This document shows positions 1 to 8,304 of a stretch of 64,000 nucleotides of DNA, one piece after another; the stretch's first letter is position 1, and the number at the start of each line of letters is the position of its first letter. The translations under genes were made by a program, and so were the position numbers. Origin of the DNA: Desulfopila inferna (GTDB lineage: Bacteria > Desulfobacterota > Desulfobulbia > Desulfobulbales > Desulfocapsaceae); assembly GCF_016919005.1 (NCBI RefSeq), contig NZ_JAFFQE010000008.1, positions 62,001 through 126,000 on the forward strand, given 5' to 3'. The notes beneath the pieces were generated by a model, which ran no database searches, had not been told where the DNA came from, and worked only from the letters and a program-made list of their open reading frames with translations.

Positions 1-1101
1 ATTGCCATATCATCGACAATGGGCATCTCCTTTGCGGGAAACCTTTTTACTCTCTTTATTTTTTATGAAGTCCTGACCCTTTCCACATATCCGTTGGTAA
101 CCCATGCAGGGACCCGGAAAGCAAAACAGGGCGGCCGGGTCTATCTCGGCGTGCTGCTGACCACTTCAATCCTGTTTCTGCTGATGGCCGTTATCGGCAC
201 CTGGCATACCGCGGGAACACTGGATTTTACCAGAGGAGGCGTATTCTCGGCCGAAACCCCGCATCTGGTAACCGGAACCTTGCTGGTACTCTTTATCTTC
301 GGGATCGGTAAGGCCGCCATCATGCCTTTTCATCGCTGGCTGCCCGCCGCCATGGTTGCACCGACTCCCGTCAGTGCCCTGCTTCATGCCGTAGCCGTAG
401 TCAAGGCGGGTGTATTCACCGTGCTCAAGGTATGCGTCTATATTTTCGGCCTCGACCTGCTGCAGCAGCTGCCTAGCACCGATATCATGCTCTATCTTGC
501 GGCCGCCACAGTTTTGCTGGCATCTGTCGTTGCCATGCGTCAGGATAATTTAAAAGCCCGGCTGGCCTATTCCACTGTCAGTCAACTTGGTTATATCACC
601 GTTGGAGCCTTGTTGGCGACCAGTATGGGTGTGGTCGGCGGAGCAATGCATATCGCCATGCATGCTTTCGGCAAAATCACCCTGTTTTTCTGCGCCGGCG
701 CCATCATGCTTGCCGCACATAAGACCGAAATCAGCCAGATGAGAGGTCTGGGGCGACAAATGCCGATCACCATGACTGCCTTTTTCATCGGCAGCCTGAG
801 TATTATCGGCCTGCCTCCGGCCGGAGGAACCTGGGGCAAATGGTTTCTGCTGACCGGCGCATTTGATAGCGGAAAATGGATAATCATGGCAGTATTGATG
901 ATCAGTACGCTGCTCAATATTGCCTATCTTCTCCCCATTCCCCTGCGCGCCTTCTTCAACAGTGATTCAGCGCAGGAGGACATGACGTACAAGGAAGCGC
1001 CCCTGCCCTCACTGATAGCCCTGAGTATTACCGCGCTTGGTTGTATTGGTTTGTTCTTCTTTACACAACCCCTCTATCAATTAGCACTGGCAATTCTTTA
1101 A
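1..1101 (+). CDS. Proton-conducting antiporter subunit (MrpD/NuoM family), 5' partial
   Basis: Membrane subunit of a multisubunit cation/proton antiporter or complex I-like module. The frame is open from base 1, so the start lies outside the window; the ATG at 19 is internal because the preceding codons already read as family sequence. The visible 366 residues are almost all hydrophobic helices. The key family signature is the GIGKAAIMPFHRWLP segment near visible residue 102, followed by APTPVSALLHA and a second lysine in AVVKAG; these lysines and the histidine belong to the proton path in this family. A LAYSTVSQLGY motif follows. The next gene starts 15 bases downstream after AGGAAA, so it is an operon with the two following genes. 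Whether it moves Na+ or only H+ cannot be told from sequence. Confidence 0.88.
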   Translation: MAISSTMGISFAGNLFTLFIFYEVLTLSTYPLVTHAGTRKAKQGGRVYLGVLLTTSILFLLMAVIGTWHTAGTLDFTRGGVFSAETPHLVTGTLLVLFIFGIGKAAIMPFHRWLPAAMVAPTPVSALLHAVAVVKAGVFTVLKVCVYIFGLDLLQQLPSTDIMLYLAAATVLLASVVAMRQDNLKARLAYSTVSQLGYITVGALLATSMGVVGGAMHIAMHAFGKITLFFCAGAIMLAAHKTEISQMRGLGRQMPITMTAFFIGSLSIIGLPPAGGTWGKWFLLTGAFDSGKWIIMAVLMISTLLNIAYLLPIPLRAFFNSDSAQEDMTYKEAPLPSLIALSITALGCIGLFFFTQPLYQLALAIL

Positions 1102-1116
1102 GTACAGGAAACATAT

Positions 1117-1422
1117 ATGGCGAAGCATACTCAACATTTTTTCGACAAGCCGAAGAACGTCAAGATCGTTTTGTACCTTTTGTACGCATGCTGTATTGTT
1201 CTGTTTATCCTTGATTTTATCATTCATCGCCATACCTCCCACCGCTGGGAAGGACTGTTGGGCTTTTATGCGGTATACGGCTTTATCGGCTGCGTCGTTC
1301 TGGTGCTTGTTGCCAAATGGATGCGAACCTTTCTGATGCGAAACGAAGATTATTATGACCAGAAGGAGCTCGACCTAAAGGAAGAGGAAAGGGAAGAGAA
1401 AGGAGAAAATCATGTGGCCTAG
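1117..1422 (+). CDS. Small two-helix membrane protein between antiporter subunits
   Basis: A 101-residue protein that I cannot assign to a named family. It has a basic N-terminus, two hydrophobic helices (about residues 18-36 and 47-66) and a strongly charged acidic tail rich in Glu and Lys after residue 75, which should lie in the cytoplasm. AGGAAACATAT precedes the ATG. Its last codons overlap the next gene by 11 bases, so translation is coupled. Its position between two large antiporter subunits suggests an accessory subunit comparable in place to the small MrpE/F/G subunits, but no sequence likeness to them is evident. Confidence 0.75.
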   Translation: MAKHTQHFFDKPKNVKIVLYLLYACCIVLFILDFIIHRHTSHRWEGLLGFYAVYGFIGCVVLVLVAKWMRTFLMRNEDYYDQKELDLKEEEREEKGENHVA

Positions 1423-3109
1423 CGATATTCCAGCCTTTCTGCCCTTTTTCATCGGTGCCGTACTGGCTCTTTTCACCAAGGGATACCTGAGAGGATTCCT
1501 GCTTCTCGGCATCATCGTGCTCAGTGGGCTTCATCTCTGGAATGTGCCCCAAGGGGTCACGGTTTCCCTGCACTTTCTCAACTATGAGCTGATGCCCTAC
1601 AGGGTAGACAGGTTAAGCCTTCTATTCGGTTATATCTTTCATATTGCCGCCTTTATCGGGGTCGTCTATTCCCTGCATGTCAAAGACACCTTGCAGCAGG
1701 TATCAGCACTCTTCTATGCTGGCAGTGCCATCGGCGCCGTTTTTGCCGGCGATCTGCTCACCCTTTTCGTGTTCTGGGAATTTCTGGCTCTTTCTTCCGT
1801 TTTTCTTATCTGGGCAAGACGAACGGAACGCTCCTATCAGGCCGGAATACGTTATTTACTGATCCAGGTTTTTTCCGGCCTTCTTCTGATGGCGGGACTT
1901 CTGATATATGGCTCCCAGAATGGCACCCTTACCTTCGAATATATCGGACTCGACGGTATTGCCGGCTGGCTTATCTTCTTTGCTTTCGGAATCAAAGCCT
2001 GCTTTCCGCTTCTTCATAACTGGCTGACCGATGCCTATCCGGAAGCGACGCCGACAGGCGCCGTCTTTCTCAGCGCTTTCACCACCAAAGTTGCGGTTTA
2101 TGCCCTGGCCCGCAGCTATCCGGGTACCGAGCTGCTGGTCTATATCGGTGCGACGATGACCTGCTTTCCCATATTTTTTGCAGTAATAGAGAATGATCTG
2201 CGACGGGTTCTGGCCTACAGCATGATCAACCAGATAGGCTTTATGATCACCGGAATCGGGATCGGAACTGCCCTTGCCTTGAATGGCGCAGTTTCGCACG
2301 CCTTCAACGATATCATTTTCAAGGGACTGCTGTTCATGTCCATGGGAGCGGTGCTGCATATGACCGGCCGCATGAATGGCTCCGATCTTGGAGGACTGTA
2401 CAAGAGCATGCCGAAAACGGCGATACTCTGTATCATCGGTGCCGCCTCCATCTCCGCTTTCCCGCTGTTCAGCGGTTTCGTCAGCAAGTCCATGGTCATG
2501 TCAGCTGCCCTCCATGAAGGATACCACTGGGTATGGCTGATGCTGCTTTTTGCCTCCGCGGGTGTTTTCCATCATGCCGGTATCAAAATTCCCTATTTTG
2601 CATTTTTCGCCCATGATTCCGGCATTCGCACTACTGAACCTCCGAAAAACATGCTGTTCGCCATGTCGATTTCCGCATTTCTGTGTCTGGCCATCGGCAT
2701 TTATCCGGATATGCTCTACAGCCTGTTGCCCTTTGAAACAGGATATAATCCTTATGATGCAACCCATATTCTGGCACAGACTCAGCTTCTCTTTTTCTCT
2801 GCGCTGGCTTTTGTCTGGCTTAACCTCAACGGCCTTTATCCTCCGGAACTACATTCGACTAATCTCGATGCTGAATGGATCTATCGACGCCTCTTTCCCC
2901 GCATCATTTCCGCCGGCTTCAGTTGGTTATGGAGAGCAGATAAGGCTGTGCGCACCACAACCCTTAATCATATGAACAACTTTTTTTCCTACTTGACTCA
3001 ACTCCACTATCCCGGAGGTCGTGTCGCCCGGATGCGCCCCACCGGCAACATGGTCATGTGGGTTGCCGTTCTTCTTGCCGTTTATACCTGGCTGCTGCTG
3101 AGTTGGTGA
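1412..3109 (+). CDS. Proton-conducting antiporter subunit (NuoL/MrpA-D family)
   Basis: A 565-residue polytopic protein, the second large antiporter-like subunit of this locus. GGAG sits 8 bases upstream of the ATG. Family marks are FGIKACFPLLHNWLTDAYPEATPTGAVFL near residue 190 (proton-path lysine and histidine), LSAFTTKVAVYAL, LAYSMINQIGFM and SHAFNDIIFKGLLFM. The C-terminal 100 residues carry an amphipathic stretch and a last membrane helix (VMWVAVLLAVYTWLLLSW), as in NuoL-like subunits. Together with the partial upstream gene it suggests an Mrp-like or hydrogenase/complex I-like antiporter module separate from the nuo genes at the other end of the window. The gene is followed by a 370-base gap. 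Confidence 0.87.
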   Translation: MWPSDIPAFLPFFIGAVLALFTKGYLRGFLLLGIIVLSGLHLWNVPQGVTVSLHFLNYELMPYRVDRLSLLFGYIFHIAAFIGVVYSLHVKDTLQQVSALFYAGSAIGAVFAGDLLTLFVFWEFLALSSVFLIWARRTERSYQAGIRYLLIQVFSGLLLMAGLLIYGSQNGTLTFEYIGLDGIAGWLIFFAFGIKACFPLLHNWLTDAYPEATPTGAVFLSAFTTKVAVYALARSYPGTELLVYIGATMTCFPIFFAVIENDLRRVLAYSMINQIGFMITGIGIGTALALNGAVSHAFNDIIFKGLLFMSMGAVLHMTGRMNGSDLGGLYKSMPKTAILCIIGAASISAFPLFSGFVSKSMVMSAALHEGYHWVWLMLLFASAGVFHHAGIKIPYFAFFAHDSGIRTTEPPKNMLFAMSISAFLCLAIGIYPDMLYSLLPFETGYNPYDATHILAQTQLLFFSALAFVWLNLNGLYPPELHSTNLDAEWIYRRLFPRIISAGFSWLWRADKAVRTTTLNHMNNFFSYLTQLHYPGGRVARMRPTGNMVMWVAVLLAVYTWLLLSW

Positions 3110-3479
3110 TCAGCGCCTAAGCAATAACTGGTGCCGCGACAAAGCACGCCATGCCGGAGTTAAGATCAATCTACTGAGCAAACCATCAACTTCTTTTCTC
3201 CCAAAAAGCTCTTCCTGCCGGTTAACCACCGGTGGTTCCTCCGGGGGCTGGTTCGACTTTCATAATGTAGGAACGGAATATTTTTCAAATACGAAGTGTA
3301 ACCACAAGCAAAAAAGAGCTGTTTCACCCTTTGGGCGAGCCTGGCAAGCCCATAAAAAATCCGGGCAAGTCCGACCCTATAATGTTCTCCTTTTTCAGTT
3401 TTGTTTGGCAATTGCATGATCTTCAATTACTATCGCCTGAATTATACCATAATGAACAACCTCTATTGAAGGAACAGAC
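3110..3479. other. Intergenic gap with a 14-bp palindrome
   Basis: No convincing gene is present. The only clear structure is the perfect palindrome AACCACCGGTGGTT at 3224-3237, a possible protein-binding site. GAAGGAA at 3468-3474 is the ribosome binding site of the following gene, and AT-rich sequence around 3415-3455 may hold its promoter. Confidence 0.4.
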
Positions 3480-3881
3480 ATGCTACGTGATTTGGCTTTG
3501 GCGGCAAAGGCAGCCTGCAGCAGAGATGACCAGGAGACTCTGGTGCCTCTTGTCCTGAGACTTAAGCAAATATCTGAATTATCGACAAAATCTGGCCTGC
3601 TCGCCCTTGAAAGCGAGCTGGCCGACATCTCAGACCCTTTTCTTAACCTTGGAATGCAGTTGATCATTGACCAGGTTGAGCCCCAGATCCTGATCGACAT
3701 TCTCGACTCTGATATTTACTACAATGAGTCCAATGGAAGGGAACTGCTTAAAAAAATCATCATTAGAGAAGGGCTCTTGCGGATACAGGCTGGCGACACT
3801 CCGCGGAACGTGCTGATCTGCACAAAAATTTTTCTTGGAAAAATGAGCAGAGAAGCCTGGAAGGCCTCGCCCACAGCCTGA
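3480..3881 (+). CDS. MotA-like cytoplasmic domain protein without membrane segments
   Basis: A 133-residue soluble protein. Residues 18-70 read like the cytoplasmic loop of the flagellar stator protein MotA: a long helix, then GLLALESELADISDPF, GMQLIIDQ and an ILIDILDSDI segment. Residues 85-120 (ELLKKIIIREGLLRIQAGDTP) read like the conserved cytoplasmic tail of MotA (VMIEGVLSVLEGQAPKV in Bacillus). The four membrane helices that lie between and before these parts in MotA are absent, so it cannot be a stator channel. No MotB gene is near. GAAGGAA precedes the ATG. Role unknown; it may bind a motor component or be a decayed or adapted MotA. The family likeness is by recall, not by search. Confidence 0.68.
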   Translation: MLRDLALAAKAACSRDDQETLVPLVLRLKQISELSTKSGLLALESELADISDPFLNLGMQLIIDQVEPQILIDILDSDIYYNESNGRELLKKIIIREGLLRIQAGDTPRNVLICTKIFLGKMSREAWKASPTA

Positions 3882-4133
3882 TCTCCGCCCAGTTTTTTCT
3901 GATTCCCAGGATGAGTGGCATGTGTTGTGGGCTAAGGCTCCTTGAAATTCTTGCGATAGTTGGCACACCTCCAACAGAGATCTTTTTTATCTGGATCTCC
4001 GAAAATACCTGAAAGCTACATTGAAAACTCTCATTTCACTGTTAAAGTAATATAAAAAGCGAATTTTTTCTATCATCCTGCAATGAGGCATGCCCACCCA
4101 TGACCTTGTCGGGGGTATTATAATGAGGGACAG

Positions 4134-5339
4134 ATGTCTAAAAATCCTAATTCTATTGCTAAACCAGGATTAATCTCAGCTTATATATTTCTAGGAGCTG
4201 CACTACTCGCATTTATTCAAAGTTATTTGCTTCTTTCTCCCTTAATCTTATCATTTTTTCTTATCCTCCTGATCTCTCTGGCCGTCAATCCACTAATCCT
4301 CAAGATGAGAAAATTGACAGGTGGGAGAAAAATACCGACGTTTTTGATCACTCTGGGATTGATCATCGGCATTGCATCGATAGGGTTGGCTTTGTTCGGT
4401 CCCATGAAGACCTCAGCAGAAAAGTTGTATTATTCCTGGCCAAGCTACTGGGAGCGCTTACAAAAGCCGTTGATAAAGTTGGAACAGAAGACTGAGATTT
4501 TTGAGAAAAAGATCGAGGAAGAAGTGAGAACTGAAATCGCTCAAGATCAATCAGTGGCTGATGGCCTGGAAGCCAAACAAGAACCTCCCACCGAACCTCC
4601 TCCAGAGCAAGCTGACTCTCCTCGCCCAGATATGAGTGAGATGTTTCAGGGCGCCATCGGCAGTTTTACCGCATTAGCCGTCAATGGTTTGGAAATATTG
4701 ATTGTGCTGGTAACAGTATTTTTCGGTGTGATATTTACGCTAATGAATCCCCGCCCAATATTTGCGGCCATACTCTCGATTGTACCCGAGAATCATCAAG
4801 ACCAAACCGTAATAATAATGCAGAGGGTAGCAAAATTCATTCCCGTCTGGGTAGGAGCGACCTCTCTTGGAATGATAACAATCGGTACATTGGTTTTTCT
4901 GTTCATGTGGCCGATTTTCGGTTTCACTGATGCGTTGGTACTCGGAATGACAGCGGGCCTTTTGGAAGCAATACCTTATCTTGGACCTATCTTCAGTGCC
5001 ATTCCTGCACTTCTGCTCGCTATTGGCGAAGGGGGAATGACTCCATTATGGGTTTTGCTCGCGTATATTGTGATTCAATTTCTGGAGAATAACGTTATCC
5101 TCCCTCTGATAATGTCACGAGGTATGAGAGTTCACCCCTTAGCGGTAATTTTTTCCATGCTTTTATGCGTGATAGCTTTTGGCGTTTTGGGAGTTCTCAT
5201 CGCTACTCCCTTGGTAAAAATCGTCAGCATCATTCACGATGAACTCTACCGTAAGCGTTTTCTCCCTTCAGTAACGGATGAAGACCTTGATCATCTGGCT
5301 GCAGTGGTTCTGCAGGAAGTGAAGTCTTCGGAGAGATGA
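4134..5339 (+). CDS. AI-2E family transporter (UPF0118/PerM type)
   Basis: Polytopic inner-membrane protein of 401 residues in the AI-2E exporter/PerM superfamily. It has paired N-terminal helices (about 12-55), a further helix near 70-88, a long soluble region rich in Glu and Pro (about 105-170), then the conserved C-terminal membrane part with GLLEAIPYLGPIFSAIPA and QFLENNVILPLIMSRGMRVHPL, the two best family signatures. Members include the autoinducer-2 exporter TqsA and some Na+/H+ antiporters, so the substrate is open. GAGGGACAG precedes the ATG. The deacetylase-like gene begins 29 bases downstream and is probably co-transcribed. Confidence 0.88.
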   Translation: MSKNPNSIAKPGLISAYIFLGAALLAFIQSYLLLSPLILSFFLILLISLAVNPLILKMRKLTGGRKIPTFLITLGLIIGIASIGLALFGPMKTSAEKLYYSWPSYWERLQKPLIKLEQKTEIFEKKIEEEVRTEIAQDQSVADGLEAKQEPPTEPPPEQADSPRPDMSEMFQGAIGSFTALAVNGLEILIVLVTVFFGVIFTLMNPRPIFAAILSIVPENHQDQTVIIMQRVAKFIPVWVGATSLGMITIGTLVFLFMWPIFGFTDALVLGMTAGLLEAIPYLGPIFSAIPALLLAIGEGGMTPLWVLLAYIVIQFLENNVILPLIMSRGMRVHPLAVIFSMLLCVIAFGVLGVLIATPLVKIVSIIHDELYRKRFLPSVTDEDLDHLAAVVLQEVKSSER

Positions 5340-5368
5340 TTCTTATTTAAAAAAAGATCTGCACAGCC

Positions 5369-6124
5369 ATGACACTCTCGAAAAATGCCGAGAATATTCT
5401 GACTATTCACTGTATTCGAAAGGAGTACTTCGCTCTCCCTCTCAATAAATATCGTCTCAATTTTGACGACGGACTTTTTTCTCAATATTACTACTTTCCG
5501 CTGTTACGCAGGCAGGAACATGAATTGCTCTATTTTATATCTTCCGCGTTTATCCGTCCCGGACCGGCAAGAAAAATGTTCGAAGGCGAATACATCCCCT
5601 ACAAAAAGTCGAAAAAATACATGTATCGGGCGCTCATTGAAGACAATTACGAAGACTTCATGCGGATCGAGGAACTGCAGGAACTCGCGCAGACAGAAGG
5701 TGTGCACATCGGTGTTCACAGCCATTTCCACGATATTATTCTGACCCGCACCCATTCCCAAAAACGGAAACCGTTGAGTCAATGGAAGATGGCACATCTC
5801 GGATATCCTACAATTCCCGAAGACCTGGACTTCAGCATCCGCTCTAAATTAGCCTTTCAAGGCTATTATTATCGTAATGGCAAATTTGTCAGACGCTCCA
5901 AAAGCGACTGGCTGGATTTCATCAGATACGACACCGAAAATGCACTGCAGTGGTTCGAAAGCCATCTGGGGTTCGTTCCCGAGACCTACTGCTTTCCCTT
6001 TGGTGAACATAACCAAACTCTCATCGACATCCTGAAAACCTTCGGCTTGAAATATTTCTATAGCGCCCGCCCCGGCCCCTACCCCGAAATCCAGGGACGG
6101 ACCGATATCGATTCCCTCATCTAA
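5369..6124 (+). CDS. Polysaccharide deacetylase-like protein (NodB fold)
   Basis: A 251-residue soluble protein with the marks of carbohydrate esterase family 4: FDDG at about residue 31 (the aspartate pair), HSHFH near 116 (metal-binding histidines) and a late CFPFGEHNQTLIDIL segment that matches the conserved YPFGxxN region. No signal peptide is seen, so it would act in the cytoplasm unless the true start lies elsewhere. The probable reaction is metal-dependent removal of N- or O-acetyl groups from a sugar, but the spacing and a large middle insert (residues 45-95) make it a divergent member. The Shine-Dalgarno signal is weak. It ends 48 bases before the convergent GNAT gene. Confidence 0.72.
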   Translation: MTLSKNAENILTIHCIRKEYFALPLNKYRLNFDDGLFSQYYYFPLLRRQEHELLYFISSAFIRPGPARKMFEGEYIPYKKSKKYMYRALIEDNYEDFMRIEELQELAQTEGVHIGVHSHFHDIILTRTHSQKRKPLSQWKMAHLGYPTIPEDLDFSIRSKLAFQGYYYRNGKFVRRSKSDWLDFIRYDTENALQWFESHLGFVPETYCFPFGEHNQTLIDILKTFGLKYFYSARPGPYPEIQGRTDIDSLI

Positions 6125-6172
6125 GCTTCGGCCAAAATTGACCTTGCTCGATGGAAAACCCCGGCAGATTTT

Positions 6173-7351
6173 TTAGGCAAACCCGGTGTCGCCGTCGCCG
6201 TAACGGAGATGGAATCTCCCCCGATATTCCGAAAGAGGACTATTTTCGTCTCGGGGATGAAAGAGGTACAATCTCTCCTGCTTCTTGATGAAGCGCTTTT
6301 TATCAAGCCAGCCGGGGAGATATCGGCCAAGATCAACATCGTATTCGATACGGTCGGCGAGATACCGCCTGGCACAGCGCAAGGCGACAACCATGGTCAT
6401 AAACCCGACGTCCGGGTCCCGAAAAGCATGATCAAGAACCTTGACGACAGTTCTTCCCTTATGGGTGAGAATCGAGACGACGACAAAACCTAAGAGCGAG
6501 GGGTCGTTTTCACTTTCTATATGAAAGGCCTTATAGGTGAACAGGTCGCGCCTGGTGGAGAAGTAATACTCGCTCTTCTCGATGGCTTTGTCCCGTGAAA
6601 ACACCCATGGATAGGTCAGCATCCAGTTAATCACCTCAACAGACCGGTAAAAACCCGGCCCGGTGACTTCGATACTTGTGTACCCGGGAAATTCCGCGAT
6701 CTGTTCCACCTCCCTGGCAGCAAACGCTGCGGCCTCATGACGAAACGAACGCAGTATCCTGCTGTAGAACATTTTTTTCACCAGCCGATAGAGAGACAGG
6801 CTCACCACCTCGTTCATGGTCGCGGGGTCATGTTCTTCTTTTCCTTTGCGGATCTCGCCTCCCCCGGGAAGCAACCGTTTCAGTTTATCCGCCCGCAACT
6901 GGCGGTAGCTCAGAGTTCCCAGAGGTTCCATTCCCATTCGGCAGTAGAGCCGTTTGGCGTTTTCGGTCATGCGGGTGCCGATAAAGTCAATTCCAAGACC
7001 TTGCATGGCGGCAACCAATAACTTGCCGACTCCCCGGCCACGCATTTCCGGAGAGACCAGGAAAGTTGTCCCCCAGAATACCCTGAAAACGCGACCATCG
7101 ACGCTGCATAAGCCGGGCAGCAAGCCAAGGTAGCCGACACAGCGGCCGCCACAGAAGGCCGTGACCAGAGCTACATCATCACCATCACCGCAGGGATTAT
7201 GGATTTGCGAACGAACTCGTGCCTGCGAAATAGGGGTAAGCTGACCAGTGGAGGAGTCATTGGCGAGTCGGCCTGCGAAACCCTGCAACTCTCTCAACCT
7301 TACCGCCTTTATCGTTATTTCATCGGGGTTAATCTGCTGCTCCTGCGTCAT
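6173..7351 (-). CDS. GNAT family N-acetyltransferase
   Basis: A 392-residue protein with a GNAT acetyl-CoA binding core in the first 150 residues: GRCVGYLGLLPG strand, then VSPEMRGRGVGKLL, which carries the acetyl-CoA loop R-G-x-G-V-G, and a GTRMTENAKRLYCRMGM segment like the last helix and strand of the fold. The C-terminal 230 residues are a second, unrecognised part with GNAT-like strands late (LLGFVVVSILTHKGRTVVKVLDH), so the protein may be a tandem GNAT with a degenerate second copy. Acceptor unknown. Its convergent neighbour is a deacetylase-like protein, which hints at surface-sugar modification but proves nothing. The start has a weak ribosome binding site. Confidence 0.72.
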   Translation of the reverse strand: MTQEQQINPDEITIKAVRLRELQGFAGRLANDSSTGQLTPISQARVRSQIHNPCGDGDDVALVTAFCGGRCVGYLGLLPGLCSVDGRVFRVFWGTTFLVSPEMRGRGVGKLLVAAMQGLGIDFIGTRMTENAKRLYCRMGMEPLGTLSYRQLRADKLKRLLPGGGEIRKGKEEHDPATMNEVVSLSLYRLVKKMFYSRILRSFRHEAAAFAAREVEQIAEFPGYTSIEVTGPGFYRSVEVINWMLTYPWVFSRDKAIEKSEYYFSTRRDLFTYKAFHIESENDPSLLGFVVVSILTHKGRTVVKVLDHAFRDPDVGFMTMVVALRCARRYLADRIEYDVDLGRYLPGWLDKKRFIKKQERLYLFHPRDENSPLSEYRGRFHLRYGDGDTGFA

Positions 7352-7530
7352 GATTTACCACATAAGAATTGAGAAAACGTAATTCAGAAACAATATCCAC
7401 TGTTATTGAATAAGTCCTTCATAAACAACAATAAAAATTCGAAATACAAGGCGCGGTGATTTTGGGTCAAAAGATGAAAATTCACGGCAAGTCAGAAGAC
7501 GGTATGCCAATGATAAAATTCCTATAGTAC

Positions 7531-8280
7531 TCACCAATCGGTCTTGAACGATTTTTTCAGTTTTCCCTTGTGAATGGCATGGGAGTGGGTTTCCAGGGCC
7601 ATCATAATTTCCGTACCATAAAACTTCCTGAGATCATACTGGCACAAAAACAAATGGCCGGGACCAAGTCTGGCGTTGGTGCTTTCTTCAAGAGTCCTGA
7701 GTTCACCAGCGGTCCATTTTTGGTCCGCAGTCCATGACATGTCTCCGATAAGCCGGAAACTGCAAGGCGCCGAGGCAGCTGCCTGGACGGCATATTCCGT
7801 CATCTGCTCGGGAGTCTTTTTACCATTGCTCGGGATCAGTTTGTTTTGACGGATCAGATTCCGGATATCCAGGCCATCCTGCTCCATTGCCGAGAACAGC
7901 TTTTCTTTCCGGCTTCGGGGTGATATCACCAAAACAGTTTCTCGGTTTTCGATTCCCTGCCGCACATAAAAAGCCTGGATACCAAGGGCTTCCGAGAGAT
8001 CAGCATAGAAATGAGCCACGTGGCTGCCGTCCGGAACATCGAGATCGCCAAATCCTAACCTCACACGATGGCCAGGAGTGCCGGAAATTGGCCATTCTGC
8101 CTGTTGGGAACCCGTTCTTCCTTCAATAAATTGTTGGATATCCGATGACTTGAATCTTCTTTCCCGCTTTTTCCCAATGCGAAAGCAGGCAAGCAGGCCG
8201 GCATTAGTCCACCTTCTGATCGTCATTTCAGAGACATTGAGCAATGCAGCCGCCTGTTTGACGTTTAACAGTTTTTCCAT
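7531..8280 (-). CDS. Helix-turn-helix/MEDS-domain regulator (DcmR-like)
   Basis: A 249-residue regulator. Residues 1-55 form a MerR/excisionase-type winged helix-turn-helix (NVKQAAALLNVSEMTIRRWTNAG, then KRERRFKSSDIQQFIE). Residues 85-245 resemble the MEDS sensory domain known from DcmR of methylotrophs: HVAHFY near the start, VLVISPRSRKEK in the middle and LCQYDLRKF near the end. The start chosen is the ATG at 8280 with AGGA in front; a GTG at 8298 is the alternative. It begins 24 bases after the selenoprotein gene ends, on the same strand, so the two probably form an operon and the regulator may respond to a substrate of the selenoprotein. The ligand is unknown. Confidence 0.8.
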   Translation of the reverse strand: MEKLLNVKQAAALLNVSEMTIRRWTNAGLLACFRIGKKRERRFKSSDIQQFIEGRTGSQQAEWPISGTPGHRVRLGFGDLDVPDGSHVAHFYADLSEALGIQAFYVRQGIENRETVLVISPRSRKEKLFSAMEQDGLDIRNLIRQNKLIPSNGKKTPEQMTEYAVQAAASAPCSFRLIGDMSWTADQKWTAGELRTLEESTNARLGPGHLFLCQYDLRKFYGTEIMMALETHSHAIHKGKLKKSFKTDW

Positions 8281-8304
8281 TCCAACATCCTGTTTCACTC
8301 GTTT

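Noticed and set aside
3225-3270. tRNA-like GGTTCGA word
   Set aside because: The flanking bases do not form acceptor or anticodon stems.
3166-3426. 86-codon open frame on the minus strand
   Set aside because: No start signal, no domain features, and it includes the palindrome at 3224-3237.
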